Below the pieces are notes generated by a model, which was not told the DNA's origin, ran no database searches, and worked only from the letters and a program-made list of their open reading frames with translations. 61,302 nt of DNA from an uncultured Anaerobiospirillum sp. (GTDB lineage: Bacteria > Pseudomonadota > Gammaproteobacteria > Enterobacterales > Succinivibrionaceae). A program made the translations under genes and the position numbers. The first letter of the stretch is position 1. Each line of letters starts with the position of its first letter. The DNA lies in assembly GCA_944390115.1 (NCBI GenBank), contig CALXOW010000015.1, forward strand, positions 1 through 61,302. Reading direction: 5' to 3'. Positions 43,241 through 53,000 of this stretch are shown here, piece by piece.

Positions 43241-43697
43241 CTCCAACTCCTGCGGATGCGTGTGGCGGGACGAGACCGTCCCAAGCAAGGCGCACAACCA
43301 CGAAAAGCTTCGTCCCACTTGTGACTAAACCTAAACCACGCTCTTGGGTCATCTCAAATATCTCTCGTAGCTTTGTCCTTAGGTCAGGACTCAAGCGGGC
43401 GCGTGGTTGAGGTTTGAGCGCGGGCACGTAACTTGGCGTGAGGCGCTGTGACTAACAACTAGTCAAATCCCACGCTAAGCAATTTTTGTGCACATGCTTA
43501 TAGATAGCGGCGCGCTGATCTAGTGAGTACCGTGCCAAGAGGTGGGGATGATTTTTGCCGCTGGGGCAAGAAAGGTGGGATTGGAGGCACCTAACCCAGC
43601 GCCCAAGGCGCGGGTTAGTTGAGGCCTTAAGGCCGGAGGGTGGACATTAGTCCAAAAGATCGAGGTCTTGAGGGTCAAGCACCTCTTGCGGCGGCAG
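43241..43697. other. Intergenic region upstream of fliS
   Basis: 457 bp without a gene. On the minus strand, at 43479-43494, GTGCAC-N5-TTGC resembles a sigma-54 promoter, but the invariant GG at -25/-24 reads TG, so I do not call it. Nothing else stands out. Confidence 0.4.
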
Positions 43698-43835
43698 TCA
43701 GCCTTGATTTTCCATTCTAAAGTACAGCTCCTTGCGCTTGCGCTGCATCTTGTGGATAGCCTTTAACTGATTGCGGCGACGGTGGCTGCGGTGCACAGCC
43801 GTGGAATGACGAGCGATGTGTGAGTTTCTTTTCAT
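43698..43835 (-). CDS. 45-residue very basic protein
   Basis: Starts at ATG 43835 with GGAGAG six bases upstream. The peptide begins MKRNSHIARHSTAVHRSHRR and continues with RNQLKAIHKMQRKRKELYF; about a third of residues are Lys, Arg or His. The composition suggests a nucleic-acid- or ribosome-associated protein. The MKxN...ARH start and the length of 45 recall E. coli Sra (RpsV), but the remainder does not match, so I do not assign it. The upstream region 43836-44261 holds the palindromic repeats listed next. Confidence 0.65.
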   Translation of the reverse strand: MKRNSHIARHSTAVHRSHRRRNQLKAIHKMQRKRKELYFRMENQG

Positions 43836-44110
43836 TGTTGCTCTCCTTCGAGCGGCGCCATGGGGCAGCACTTTGAGTAGGTTTTATGCCTGAGTCTTGG
43901 GGCTTAATTGGGCGTTAGGGAGCCAGAGCCACGGCAAGAGGCGACCTTAAGCTGCGGGCGCTTTCTAGTTTTTGATGTTTACACCATCATAGTGCCGCTT
44001 TGTTAGCGTTAGGTCAAGGCTAGATGAAAATGACTGCTCAGAAGGATGACTGTGATCACGTGTGCGTGCCCTATAAAGTGGCGTCAACCCCTAGAACTTA
44101 GGGCCATCTT

Positions 44111-44161
44111 TTTGCGCAAACGTTTGCGAAAGCCCGGTGACCAACGTTTGCGCAAGCCCGG
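44111..44161. promoter_or_regulatory. Palindromic LacI/PurR-type operator pair
   Basis: CGCAAACGTTTGCG (44115-44128) is a perfect 14-bp palindrome of the LacI/PurR half-site type. A 19-bp direct repeat, AACGTTTGCGAAAGCCCGG (44119) and AACGTTTGCGCAAGCCCGG (44143), adds a second site 24 bp on, about two helical turns away. It lies about 280 bp upstream of the 45-residue gene and downstream of the AAC(3)-like gene. Which promoter it controls is unclear; the rest of 43836-44261 holds nothing else. Confidence 0.5.
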
Positions 44162-44261
44162 ATTGCGGTCGCACCAAGTTTCAGCAGTCCAAGCTTTTGC
44201 TGGGCCAGCAGGCGCGGGCGCTGGGGCACCGCGTCTGCGTTGAATGGGCTTGGGCCGTTCG

Positions 44262-45112
44262 TTAGAGCATAATAGCCTGGTGGTAGGTGCGCACAATCTC
44301 GTCTGGTGGGCAGACCGTTTCCTGGGCCAGCTGGGCGGCGATTTCCTCAGGGCTCAGGGCTGGACCCTTGAGCTCAAACCACGGATCGGCGGTGATCTTT
44401 GCCTTGAAGTCTGCGATAAAGTCCTTGACCTTAACGCTGTAGATGCCGCCCTGGCCCAAGGTGGCGGTCAGGTTCGGATTAGGCTCCATCGCAAAGGCGG
44501 TGTTAGGCAGGAGCAGGCGGCAGTTGTGAAGGTGTCGGTGGTCTCCTGGTGGCCGTCGATCTCGGTCTTGCCGCTGAATTTCTTCATAAAGCGTATCGGG
44601 CGCTTAATTTCCTGCTCGACGTAGTGGCGGCAGGTGAAGAGATCGAGCTCCTGGGCGGTGCGGATGCTGACCAAGTGGGCGTCGGGGTCGAGGCTACAAG
44701 CAAGATCGTAGACGCTCGGCTTTAGGTCAAAGGAGACGTTGCTGAAGCGATAGGTGGCAACTTGGGCCTCGACTTGGGCGCCGGGCAAAATCACGTAGCT
44801 AAAGTTTGGATCGAGGGTGTGATAGCCCAGGTGGTGGCTGAGCGCGTGGTTGGCCAGCAGATTGACCGTGCTCCAAGTGCGCTTGGGGTTAAACACCTCG
44901 TGGCGGCAGTAGCTGTAGGAAAAGGCGGGCAAGATGATGGCGCCGGTCGGGCCTACTTGCTCTTGCAAGGCCGTAAGCCACATCTCATGGAGCGCGTCGA
45001 TGTCATCGGGCATCCCCAAGCCCCAGAGCGAGGCGTGGACGATAGCAACCGAGCCTGCGTTAATGCCTGCGGCGCTTAAGGCGGCGCGAATGTCTTGTTG
45101 GTTATAGTTCAT
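44262..45112 (-). pseudogene. AAC(3)-family N-acetyltransferase with a frameshift
   Basis: The first 190 residues from ATG 45112 carry the Antibiotic_NAT fold signature: GSVAIVHASLWGLGMP, AIILPAFSYSYCRHEVFNP and the HHLGYH region. The frame then runs out at 44468 with an uncharacteristic end (SCLTPPLRW). From about 44520 another frame continues with HNCRLLLPNTAFAMEPNPN and GQGGIYSVKVKDFIADF to a stop at 44262. One missing base after the TTC near 44525 would restore about 283 residues, the family length. It is either an inactivated gene or a sequence error. The family acetylates aminoglycosides or sugar amines; the substrate here is unknown. Confidence 0.75.
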
Positions 45113-45230
45113 TTTTTTTTTTTCGGCCCTGTGTGGCACTTTTCGCGGGACTCTCACTTTAGCACAGCGCGCGTGAGATCGCTCCTTTGAGGCGCGGCGC
45201 GCTCTAGTTGCCACAAGCGCTAGAGACAGC

Positions 45231-45262
45231 AAGGCCCAGCTGCCGTGTGGCAGCCGGGCCTT
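45231..45262 (-). terminator. Terminator of the ABC importer operon
   Basis: AAGGCCC-A-GCTGCC pairs with GGCAGC-C-GGGCCTT. Located 40 bp after the stop of the ATPase gene. Confidence 0.7.
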
Positions 45263-45302
45263 GGGGCCTGAACTGTACCCTTTAACTTTTGGGGTTCTGG
45301 TT

Positions 45303-46424
45303 TTAGTTCAGGATGGCCTTTTCGGTGGCGCTGTCGAAGAGGTAGATGCGCTTGAGGTCGATCTTAAGCGAGGTCTTCTGGCCTTCCTCTAAGCCGGTGA
45401 TTGGAGGCAGCTTGGCGCACAGCTTGTAGGAGGCGACGTTGACGAAGAGGTAGACCTCCGAGCCAATTGGCTCGACTAAGTCGATCTCGGCCTTTAAGTC
45501 GGCGGTGTCACGCTCACCTGGAATGGTGCGACCGGCGTAGATGTGCTCTGGACGAATGCCTAAGGTGACCTTCTTGCCCTCGTATGGGGTGAAGTCCGGC
45601 ATGTTCTCGCGTGGCAGAATGTCAAAGTGGTGCTCTTGATCTAAGACGCAGGTGAAGCCGGTTGGGCTCGAGGCATTGCGCTCGATCGTGACCTCCATGA
45701 AGTTCATCTGAGGCGAACCAATGAAGCCTGCCACGAACTTCGAGTTCGGGTGCTCGTAGAGCATCTGTGGGGTGTCGACCTGCATAATGTCGCCGTCCTT
45801 CATCACCACAATGCGATCGCCCATGGTCATGGCTTCGATCTGATCGTGGGTAACGTAGATGAAGGTCGTGCCCAGACGCTTGTGCAGCTTGGAGATCTCC
45901 GAACGCATCGTGGTACGCAGCTTGGCGTCGAGGTTCGACAGTGGCTCGTCGAGTAAGAACACGTCAGGATCACGCACCATGGCGCGGCCTAAGGCCACAC
46001 GCTGACGCTGACCGCCCGACAGAGCCTTTGGCTTGCGCTCTAAGTACTGGGTGATGCCTAAGACCTCGGCGGCCTCGCGAATGCGACGGTCGATCTCGTC
46101 AGCTGGCATCTTGCGCTGGATTAAGCCATAGGCCATGTTCTTGTAGACCGTCATGTGCGGATAGAGCGCATAGTTCTGGAACACCATTGCAATGTTGCGG
46201 TCTTTTGGCGCGACGTCGTTGACTAAGCGGTCGCCAATGTAGAGCTCACCGCCGGAGATATCCTCAAGGCCTGCGATCATGCGCAACGTGGTCGACTTAC
46301 CACAGCCTGATGGACCTACGAAGACCACGAACTCCTTGTCCTTGATCTCTAAATTGAAGTCCTTGACCACACGGATATCGCCTGGGTAAACCTTTGCAAT
46401 GTGCTTGAGTACGATACTTGCCAT
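45303..46424 (-). CDS. Carbohydrate ABC importer ATPase (MalK/UgpC type)
   Basis: Powers the importer encoded just upstream. 373 residues with Walker A GPSGCGKST (37-45), Q-loop, signature LSGGQRQRVALGRAM (about 134), Walker B VFLLDEPLSNLD and the switch His in YVTHDQ. It has the C-terminal OB/TOBE domain with LGIRPEHIYAG typical of the MalK/UgpC/MsmK group. It is the last gene of the operon, 43 bp after the second permease. The sugar is not revealed by sequence; alpha-glucosides, glycerol 3-phosphate and lactose importers are all related. Confidence 0.95.
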   Translation of the reverse strand: MASIVLKHIAKVYPGDIRVVKDFNLEIKDKEFVVFVGPSGCGKSTTLRMIAGLEDISGGELYIGDRLVNDVAPKDRNIAMVFQNYALYPHMTVYKNMAYGLIQRKMPADEIDRRIREAAEVLGITQYLERKPKALSGGQRQRVALGRAMVRDPDVFLLDEPLSNLDAKLRTTMRSEISKLHKRLGTTFIYVTHDQIEAMTMGDRIVVMKDGDIMQVDTPQMLYEHPNSKFVAGFIGSPQMNFMEVTIERNASSPTGFTCVLDQEHHFDILPRENMPDFTPYEGKKVTLGIRPEHIYAGRTIPGERDTADLKAEIDLVEPIGSEVYLFVNVASYKLCAKLPPITGLEEGQKTSLKIDLKRIYLFDSATEKAILN

Positions 46425-46467
46425 TTTGCTAGTTCTCGATTCTTGTCTAGTTGCTCTTTGTTAGTTC

Positions 46468-47343
46468 TTACTTGACGGCGCCGACCATACCTGCCACAAA
46501 GTACTTTTGCATCAGGAAGAAAATGGCCGCAGTTGGCAAGGTCGCAATCACGATGCCGCACATAATCATGCCGTAGTCAGGAGTGTAGGACGAACCCATA
46601 TTCGAGAGCACCAGTGGTACCGTGCGCATCTCAGGGGTCTGCAACGCGACCAGAGGCCACAGGAAGTTGTTCCAGCTGCCCATGAAGGTAATAATCGCGG
46701 CGGCGGCGTAGGTTGGACGCATGACCGGGAAATAGACCTTAAAGAAGATCGCAATTTCCGACAGACCGTCGATACGAGCAGCCTCTAAGATGTCCTTAGG
46801 GAAGGCCTTGGTGTTCTGACGGAATAAGAAGATCAAGAAGGCCGTGGCTACTAATGGCATGATGACCGAGAAATAGGTATCAAGGCCTAACCACTTCCAA
46901 GGTGCCACCGGATTGCCTGCATCATCAAAGCCCATCGAACCAAAGGTACCAAAGAGGCGATAGAGAGGAATCATCAGGGCGCAGAATGGCACCATCATCG
47001 AAACTAAGAGGATGCCAAAGACTAGGTCGCGCTTCTTGCTGCGGAAGATCTCAAAGCCGTAACCGGCGGCGCTTGAGACTAACAGCGCGCAGACCGTAGT
47101 GATGAGTGCAATCCAAGCTGAGTTAACAATAGCGGCGGCAAAGCCTAACTCAGGATTGAACAGATTGCGCAAGTTCACCATCAGCTGGTCACCAATGGTC
47201 ATAGTACCAGCGTTGATCGCGACGTTCGCGTTGGTCGCAGCAATCAGCATCCAAACAAATGGGAAGAGGGATACGAAGGCGGCGATGATCAAGATGGTGT
47301 AGCGCAGCACCGACATCGAAGTATTAACTTGCGATTGTTTCAT
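46468..47343 (-). CDS. Carbohydrate ABC importer permease (MalG/UgpE type)
   Basis: Second membrane subunit, 291 residues, about six helices. The first is YTILIIAAFVSLFPFVWML. The EAA loop that docks on the ATPase is EAARIDGLSEIAIFFKVYFP (near residue 190). AGGAG lies six bases before ATG 47343, which itself is nine bases after the stop of the first permease, so the two are tightly coupled. Confidence 0.94.
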   Translation of the reverse strand: MKQSQVNTSMSVLRYTILIIAAFVSLFPFVWMLIAATNANVAINAGTMTIGDQLMVNLRNLFNPELGFAAAIVNSAWIALITTVCALLVSSAAGYGFEIFRSKKRDLVFGILLVSMMVPFCALMIPLYRLFGTFGSMGFDDAGNPVAPWKWLGLDTYFSVIMPLVATAFLIFLFRQNTKAFPKDILEAARIDGLSEIAIFFKVYFPVMRPTYAAAAIITFMGSWNNFLWPLVALQTPEMRTVPLVLSNMGSSYTPDYGMIMCGIVIATLPTAAIFFLMQKYFVAGMVGAVK

Positions 47344-47352
47344 GGTTTACTC

Positions 47353-48255
47353 CTAGTCCTTATCGCGAGCCAAGCGGAATTGAATCAGCGACAGGAGCAC
47401 GATCAGTACGACCACGACAAAGGCGACAGCGCAGGCGTAGCCAAAGTTTGGCGTGAACTTGAAGCACAGATTGTAGATGTACTGCGAGATCGTAACCGTG
47501 CCGTTGGCAGGACCACCTTGAGTGATGTTCTGGACTTCATCGAACAGCTGGAGCGTACCGATAGTCGAGGTGATCGTGGTAAAGAGAATGATTGGCTTGA
47601 GCAGCGGAATCGTAATGGTGAAGAAGCGCTTGATTGGTCCAGCGCCATCGATATCGGCAGCCTCATAGACCGACGGCTCGATATTTTGCAGGCCTGCAAG
47701 GTAGAACACCATGTTGTAGCCAATCCAGCGCCAGGTGATCGAGATAATGATCAAGACCTTGGCCCAGAACGGATCGGTAACCCACATAATCGGGCTATCT
47801 AATAAGCCCCAATCCATCATCACCGAGTTGAACATACCTTGGTTTGCGAAGATCGCCTTCATGATCAGGGAGTAGGAAACCAAGGAGGTGACGCAAGGTA
47901 AGAAGATGGCGACCCGGAAGAAGCCCTTAAACTTGAGCTTTTGATTGTTGAGCATCACCGCAACCACCAGGGCGATAAAGAGCATCACTGGTACTTGGAT
48001 GATGAGGTAGATAAAGGTGTTGAACAGGGCCTTCTTAAAGGTCGAGTCCACCAGCATACGCTGGTAATTGAAGGTGCCCACGAAGTGGGTGTTATTACCG
48101 GTGCCGCCATACAAGGACATGATGAAGGCTTGCACCATTGGGTAAAAGACAAACTCGATAATGAGAATGGTGGCCAGGCCCACAAAGCACCAGCCCCAGA
48201 TGTCATTACGCTTTTCGAGCACGCCGCGCGTGTACTTGATTGGTTGATCTGACAT
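47353..48255 (-). CDS. Carbohydrate ABC importer permease (MalF/UgpA type)
   Basis: First membrane subunit, 300 residues from ATG 48255 (GGAGCG upstream). Helices include GWCFVGLATILIIEFVFYPM and VAFVVVVLIVLLSLI. The EAA loop is YEAADIDGAGPIKRFFTITI. The short cytoplasmic N-terminus (MSDQPIKYTRGVLEKRNDIW) is that of the UgpA/LacF group rather than the longer MalF. It follows the binding-protein gene by 111 bp, a gap that holds a strong hairpin. Confidence 0.94.
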   Translation of the reverse strand: MSDQPIKYTRGVLEKRNDIWGWCFVGLATILIIEFVFYPMVQAFIMSLYGGTGNNTHFVGTFNYQRMLVDSTFKKALFNTFIYLIIQVPVMLFIALVVAVMLNNQKLKFKGFFRVAIFLPCVTSLVSYSLIMKAIFANQGMFNSVMMDWGLLDSPIMWVTDPFWAKVLIIISITWRWIGYNMVFYLAGLQNIEPSVYEAADIDGAGPIKRFFTITIPLLKPIILFTTITSTIGTLQLFDEVQNITQGGPANGTVTISQYIYNLCFKFTPNFGYACAVAFVVVVLIVLLSLIQFRLARDKD

Positions 48256-48279
48256 TATGCGCTCCAACTACTCTCAAAG

Positions 48280-48305
48280 ACGCAAGCGCCTTAAGGCGCT
48301 TGCGT
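48280..48305 (-). other. Intercistronic hairpin after the binding-protein gene
   Basis: ACGCAAGCGCC and GGCGCTTGCGT flank TTAA, a perfect 11-bp stem without a U-tract. Hairpins at this position in importer operons stabilise the upstream mRNA and keep the binding protein more abundant than the permeases. Confidence 0.65.
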
Positions 48306-48366
48306 GGTGACCTCCGGCCCTAAGCTTTTGCATTATTAGGGGGTGGGGTTGAGAACTTAAGCTTGG

Positions 48367-49635
48367 TTATTGGATCTGCATCTCGGCCATTACTTGGGCG
48401 TCAGATAAGACCGTGTCAATGTCCTCACCGCCTAAGTAACGCTGCAGGGCCTCTTGGACGATGCTCTCAACGGCCTTGGTGTGCATACCGTAGTTAACAG
48501 GTGGAATCTTGGCGTTCCACTCAATGAAGTGCTTGGCCACTAACTGGTTGCCAAAGTAAGCATTTGGCTTTTGATAGTTAGGTAAGGCCTCGATGTCCTT
48601 CATGGTCGAAATCAGGCCAATCTTAGGTACGAGCTCGTTGATCATTTCTTGATCGGAGCCAAAGGTCTCAGCTAAGAACTGAGCGGCTAAGTCAGCATTG
48701 GCCGAGTGGGCATTGACGTACCACTGCGAACCGCCTTGGTTCGAGTAGTTGGTAGCACCAGGGATGTTATCTAAACGTGGAATCTCGACTACGCGCCACT
48801 TGCCTGCGTCAGCGGTGTTGGACTCAAACGATGGCACGAGCCAGCACGAGGAGAGGACGGCGGCAACCTTGCCGGTCTGGAAGGAGGATAAGAACTGGTT
48901 CCAGCCCGAGTATGGCAGGACTAAGCCCTCATCGTTTAACTTCTTGTAGACCTCAAAGCCAGCCTTGATGACTTCATTGCCAGCTAAGGTGACCTTGTTA
49001 ACGTCGTTAGAGTCGGTGTACCAGGAACCGGCCGACTGGAGCATGGTGCGCAGCTCCATTAAGTCGCTTGGGTCGTAAGGTAAGATCGGCATGCCGGTCA
49101 TCGCCTTGACGCGCTTACCCATGGTGATGAACTTGTCCCAGGTCAGGTCCTTGAAGTCGGAGAGCTGGTAACCTGCCTTCTCAAAGATATCCATGCGGAT
49201 AAAGAGGGCGGTAACACCCGAGTCAAATGGGACGCCGTAGGTCTTATCACCGACTGAGGAAGCGGCAACCTTGTAGTCCACAAACTTGCTGTGGTCGACG
49301 ATGCCCTTTAAGTCCTTTAAGAAATCAGGATAGCCTAAGGCAAAGTTCTTGGAGCGGTAGTCTTCGATTAAGACGATATCTGGCAGGCCGCGTAAGTTAT
49401 TAGCACCTAAAGCGGCGTTGAGCTTTTGAATGGTATTGTCTTGGGCAATGGACTCAACCTTGACCGTGACATCAGGGTGCTTTTGCGCAAAACGCTCACC
49501 GGCGAGCTTAGCGGCAGGGACATTGAAGTTATCATCCCAGCACCAGATCTTAAGTTCGGTTGCGGCCTGAGCGGAAGCGGCAACGCTTAAGGTGGCAGCC
49601 CCCAGCAAGGCCAGCGCAATCTTCTTAATCTTCAT
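48367..49635 (-). CDS. Extracellular carbohydrate-binding protein (family 1)
   Basis: Periplasmic substrate-binding protein of the importer, 422 residues from ATG 49635 (GGAGGAG seven bases upstream). The signal peptide is MKIKKIALALLGAATLSVAA with cleavage after ASAQA. The mature protein starts ATELKIWCWDDNF and has the two-lobe family pattern (DIVLIEDYRSKNF, GVPFDSGVTALFIRMDIFEKAG). Trp and Tyr residues (SGWNQFL, WYVNAHS) are consistent with sugar stacking. It is the first gene of the operon. The ligand is unknown. Confidence 0.94.
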   Translation of the reverse strand: MKIKKIALALLGAATLSVAASAQAATELKIWCWDDNFNVPAAKLAGERFAQKHPDVTVKVESIAQDNTIQKLNAALGANNLRGLPDIVLIEDYRSKNFALGYPDFLKDLKGIVDHSKFVDYKVAASSVGDKTYGVPFDSGVTALFIRMDIFEKAGYQLSDFKDLTWDKFITMGKRVKAMTGMPILPYDPSDLMELRTMLQSAGSWYTDSNDVNKVTLAGNEVIKAGFEVYKKLNDEGLVLPYSGWNQFLSSFQTGKVAAVLSSCWLVPSFESNTADAGKWRVVEIPRLDNIPGATNYSNQGGSQWYVNAHSANADLAAQFLAETFGSDQEMINELVPKIGLISTMKDIEALPNYQKPNAYFGNQLVAKHFIEWNAKIPPVNYGMHTKAVESIVQEALQRYLGGEDIDTVLSDAQVMAEMQIQ

Positions 49636-49703
49636 AGACTTCTCCTCCATGTTGCAAAGTAAGGCACGCATCCCACACGCTTGTGTGCGTGGCTCCGGGT
49701 TTG

Positions 49704-49717
49704 TGATAACGTTTACA
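49704..49717. promoter_or_regulatory. Candidate LacI-type operator upstream of the importer operon
   Basis: TGATAACGTTTACA is an imperfect palindrome centred on AACGTT, 69 bp upstream of the binding-protein start. This is the place and pattern expected for a LacI/GalR-family repressor. No such regulator gene lies in the window. Confidence 0.45.
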
Positions 49718-50043
49718 TCCGCACCCTTAAGCCATTTTCACTCAACAATATAGCCGCAAATGAAGTCCATGGATCGTTGCGTGTGTTAATTTGCGGGAGT
49801 TGTCACATAACCGCACTATCGTGGACAAAATTCTTAAAATTTGGCTTGCATTATGGGATGTGACCGGTTCACAACCTAAGAGCAATGGCGTGCCTGTGCC
49901 GTTTGTGCCCCAGCGTGCCGTGTCGAACGAGGCCGGCATGTTTTGTCAGTGATCAGATCGTTTCAGGGGGCGTCGTAGGCGCTCAAATCTGATAGAATAG
50001 CGCATCTTTTCAAATGTTGGACCCGATTTACAGGACCTAGTTC
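49718..50043. other. Divergent intergenic region, importer operon / purL
   Basis: It contains the purL leader. A TAGAAT near 49993 is a possible -10 box for purL without a clear -35, and AGGAC precedes the purL ATG. No PurR box is evident. Nothing else is seen. Confidence 0.4.
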
Positions 50044-53000
50044 ATGGAAATTCTGCGTGGCTCTTCGGCACTATCTGATTACAAAATCGATAAATTGATG
50101 GCAGCGTTACGCGCTGCCTCGGTGCCAGTTGACAGCATCAGTACGGTTTACGTGCACTTAATTGACTGCGCTCAGCCTTTGAGCGATGAGCAACAGCAAG
50201 TGCTCACCAAGATCTTGACCTACGGTCCAGTCGACGAGGGCCATGGCGAGCAGGGCGAGCTCTTCTTAGTGGTACCACGTGTGGGCACGATCTCGCCTTG
50301 GGCCACCAAGGCCACTGATATCGCTCACAACTGCGGTCTCACCGGCATTCACCGCATCGAGCGCGGTATCGCTTACTACATTAAAGCTGCCGCCGGGGAG
50401 TTTACCCCTGAACAGCGCGCCACCATTGCTTCGTTAATTCACGATCGCATGATGCAGGTCGTCTTGGGCGACTTTGAGGCAGCAGCCGCCCTCTTTAGCG
50501 AGCAGCAGCCAGCCCCGTACAAGACCGTGGCCTTGAGTACCGGTGGCCGTGCCGCCCTGGAAGAGGCCAATGTGTCCTTGGGCCTAGCTTTATCGCCTGA
50601 GGAAATGGACTATCTGTTAGAGTCCTTTAAGAACTTAGGCCGTGACCCAAGCGACATCGAGCTCTATATGTTCGCTCAGATGAACTCCGAGCACTGCCGC
50701 CACAAGGTCTTCAACGCCAAGTGGGAAATTGATGGCGAGTCTCAGGACAAGTCGCTCTTTGGCATGGTGCGCAACACCTTTGAGGCCACCCCAGATTATG
50801 TCCTCTCGGCCTACCGCGATAACGCTGCGGTGATGGAAGGCTCGAGTGCAGGCCGCTTCTTTGCCGACGCCCAAAGCCATGAGTGGACCTTCCACCAAGA
50901 GGATATGCCAATCCTGATGAAGGTGGAGACCCACAATCACCCAACCGCGATCTCGCCTTTCCCTGGTGCCGCGACCGGTTCAGGCGGTGAAATCCGCGAT
51001 GAGGGCGCGACCGGTGTGGGCTCCAAGCCTAAGGCTGGTTTATGCGGCTTTAGCGTCTCCAACCTCAAGATCCCAGGCTACGAGCGCCCATGGGAGCACG
51101 ACTTTGGTAAGCCAAATCGTATCGCTTCGGCCTTAGACATCATGATCGAAGGTCCATTAGGCGCAGCTTCCTTCAATAACGAATTTGGCCGTCCAAATCT
51201 GTGCGGCTACTTCCGTACCTACGAGGAGCAAGTCGCAAGCTTCAACGGTACCGAAATTCGCGGCTACCACAAGCCAATTATGCTTGCCGGTGGTTGGGGC
51301 AATATCCGCCGTGAGCACATCCAAAAGGATCACATCGATCCAGGTGCTAAGCTCATCGTCTTAGGTGGCCCAGCTATGAACATCGGCTTAGGTGGTGGTG
51401 CCGCTTCCTCGATGAACTCGGGCCAGTCCGCCGAAGAGCTCGACTTTGCTTCGGTCCAGCGTGGCAACCCAGAAATGCAGCGCCGCTGCCAGGAAGTGAT
51501 CGACGCTTGCTGGGAATTAGGCCCAGATAATCCAATCATGTTCATCCATGACGTCGGTGCCGGAGGCTTATCCAACGCTATGCCAGAATTAGTCGCCGAC
51601 GGTGGCGTCGGTGGCCGCTTCGAGCTGCGCGCCATTCCAAACGACGAGCCGGGCATGTCGCCATTGCAGATCTGGTGCAATGAGTCCCAAGAGCGCTACG
51701 TCTTAGCGGTGATGCCGGACAAGTTCCCAGTCTTTGAGGCCTTCTGCAAGCGTGAGCGCGCCCAGTACGCTGTTATCGGTGAGGCTACCGCTGAGCGCCG
51801 TGTCGTGCTGCATGACAGCCACTTTGACAATTGCCCAATTGACTTGCCATTAGACATCCTCTTAGGCAAGCCACCACGCATGTTCAAGCAGGTCAAGCGC
51901 GCCACCCACCAAAGCCCAGCCTTTGATGGCGCCGACATCAGCCTGCAAGAGGCCGCTGAGCGTGTCTTGTCGCTGCCAACCGTCGCCGAGAAGACCTTCC
52001 TTATCACCATCGGTGACCGCTCGGTAACCGGCTTAGTTGCCCGTGACCAAATGGTCGGTCCTTGGCAGGTACCAGTCTCAGATGTGGCCGTGACCGCCGC
52101 TTCCTATGACAGCACCCACGGTGAGGCTGCCGCCATGGGCGAGCGCACTCCGGTCGCCTTACTCGACCACAAGGCTTCGGTGCGCTTAGCCGTCGGTGAG
52201 GCCATCACCAATATCGCCGCTGCCTGCATCGGTGACTTAAACCGCGTCAAGTTATCGGCCAACTGGATGGCGGCTAACAACCACGGCGGTGAGGATGCCG
52301 GTCTGTTCGATGCCGTTAAGACCTTAGGTATGGAATTATGCCCTGAGCTGGGTATCACCGTACCGGTGGGCAAGGACTCGATGTCGATGAAGACCTCGTG
52401 GGAGCAGGATGGGCAAAAGCGCGAGGTGATTGCGCCAATGTCGCTTATCATCTCCTCCTTTGCCCGCTGCGAGAACATCAACAAGACCTTAACCCCACAA
52501 TTGCGCACCGATAAGGGCCCAACCACCTTAATCTACATCGATTTAGGTGAGGGCCAAGCAAGATTAGGTGGCTCTTCCTTAGCTCAGGTCTACCGTAAGT
52601 TAGGTAACGTCCCAGCTAACCTCGACCACCCACAGCGCTTAAAGGGTCTGTTTGACGCCATTCAGTTCTTAAATCAGCACGACTTGATCTTGGCCTACCA
52701 CGACATCTCCGACGGTGGCTTATTCACCACCTTAGCTGAGATGGCCTTTGCCGGTCACACCGGTCTTGAGGTGGCCTTAGATCAACTCAATGAGAATAAT
52801 TTAGCCGCGCTCTTTGCTGAGGAATTAGGTGCTGTTATCCAGGTCTCAACCGAGCAAAAGGAGAAGGTCTTAAATATCCTCTCAGGCCACGGTCTTGCCA
52901 ACATCTCCTACGTCTTAGGTACGCTGCGTGAGGACGATCGCATCGTCATCACCCGCAATGGCGCTGAGATCTTCAACGATAGCCGCAATCACCTGCGCCT

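Noticed and set aside
43470-43500. Sigma-54 promoter upstream of fliS
   Set aside because: GCAC-N5-TTGC is present but the invariant -25/-24 GG is TG.
49900-50043. PurR box or purine riboswitch upstream of purL
   Set aside because: No matching palindrome or riboswitch-like conserved core is visible; the nearest PurR-like palindrome is at 44115, far away.
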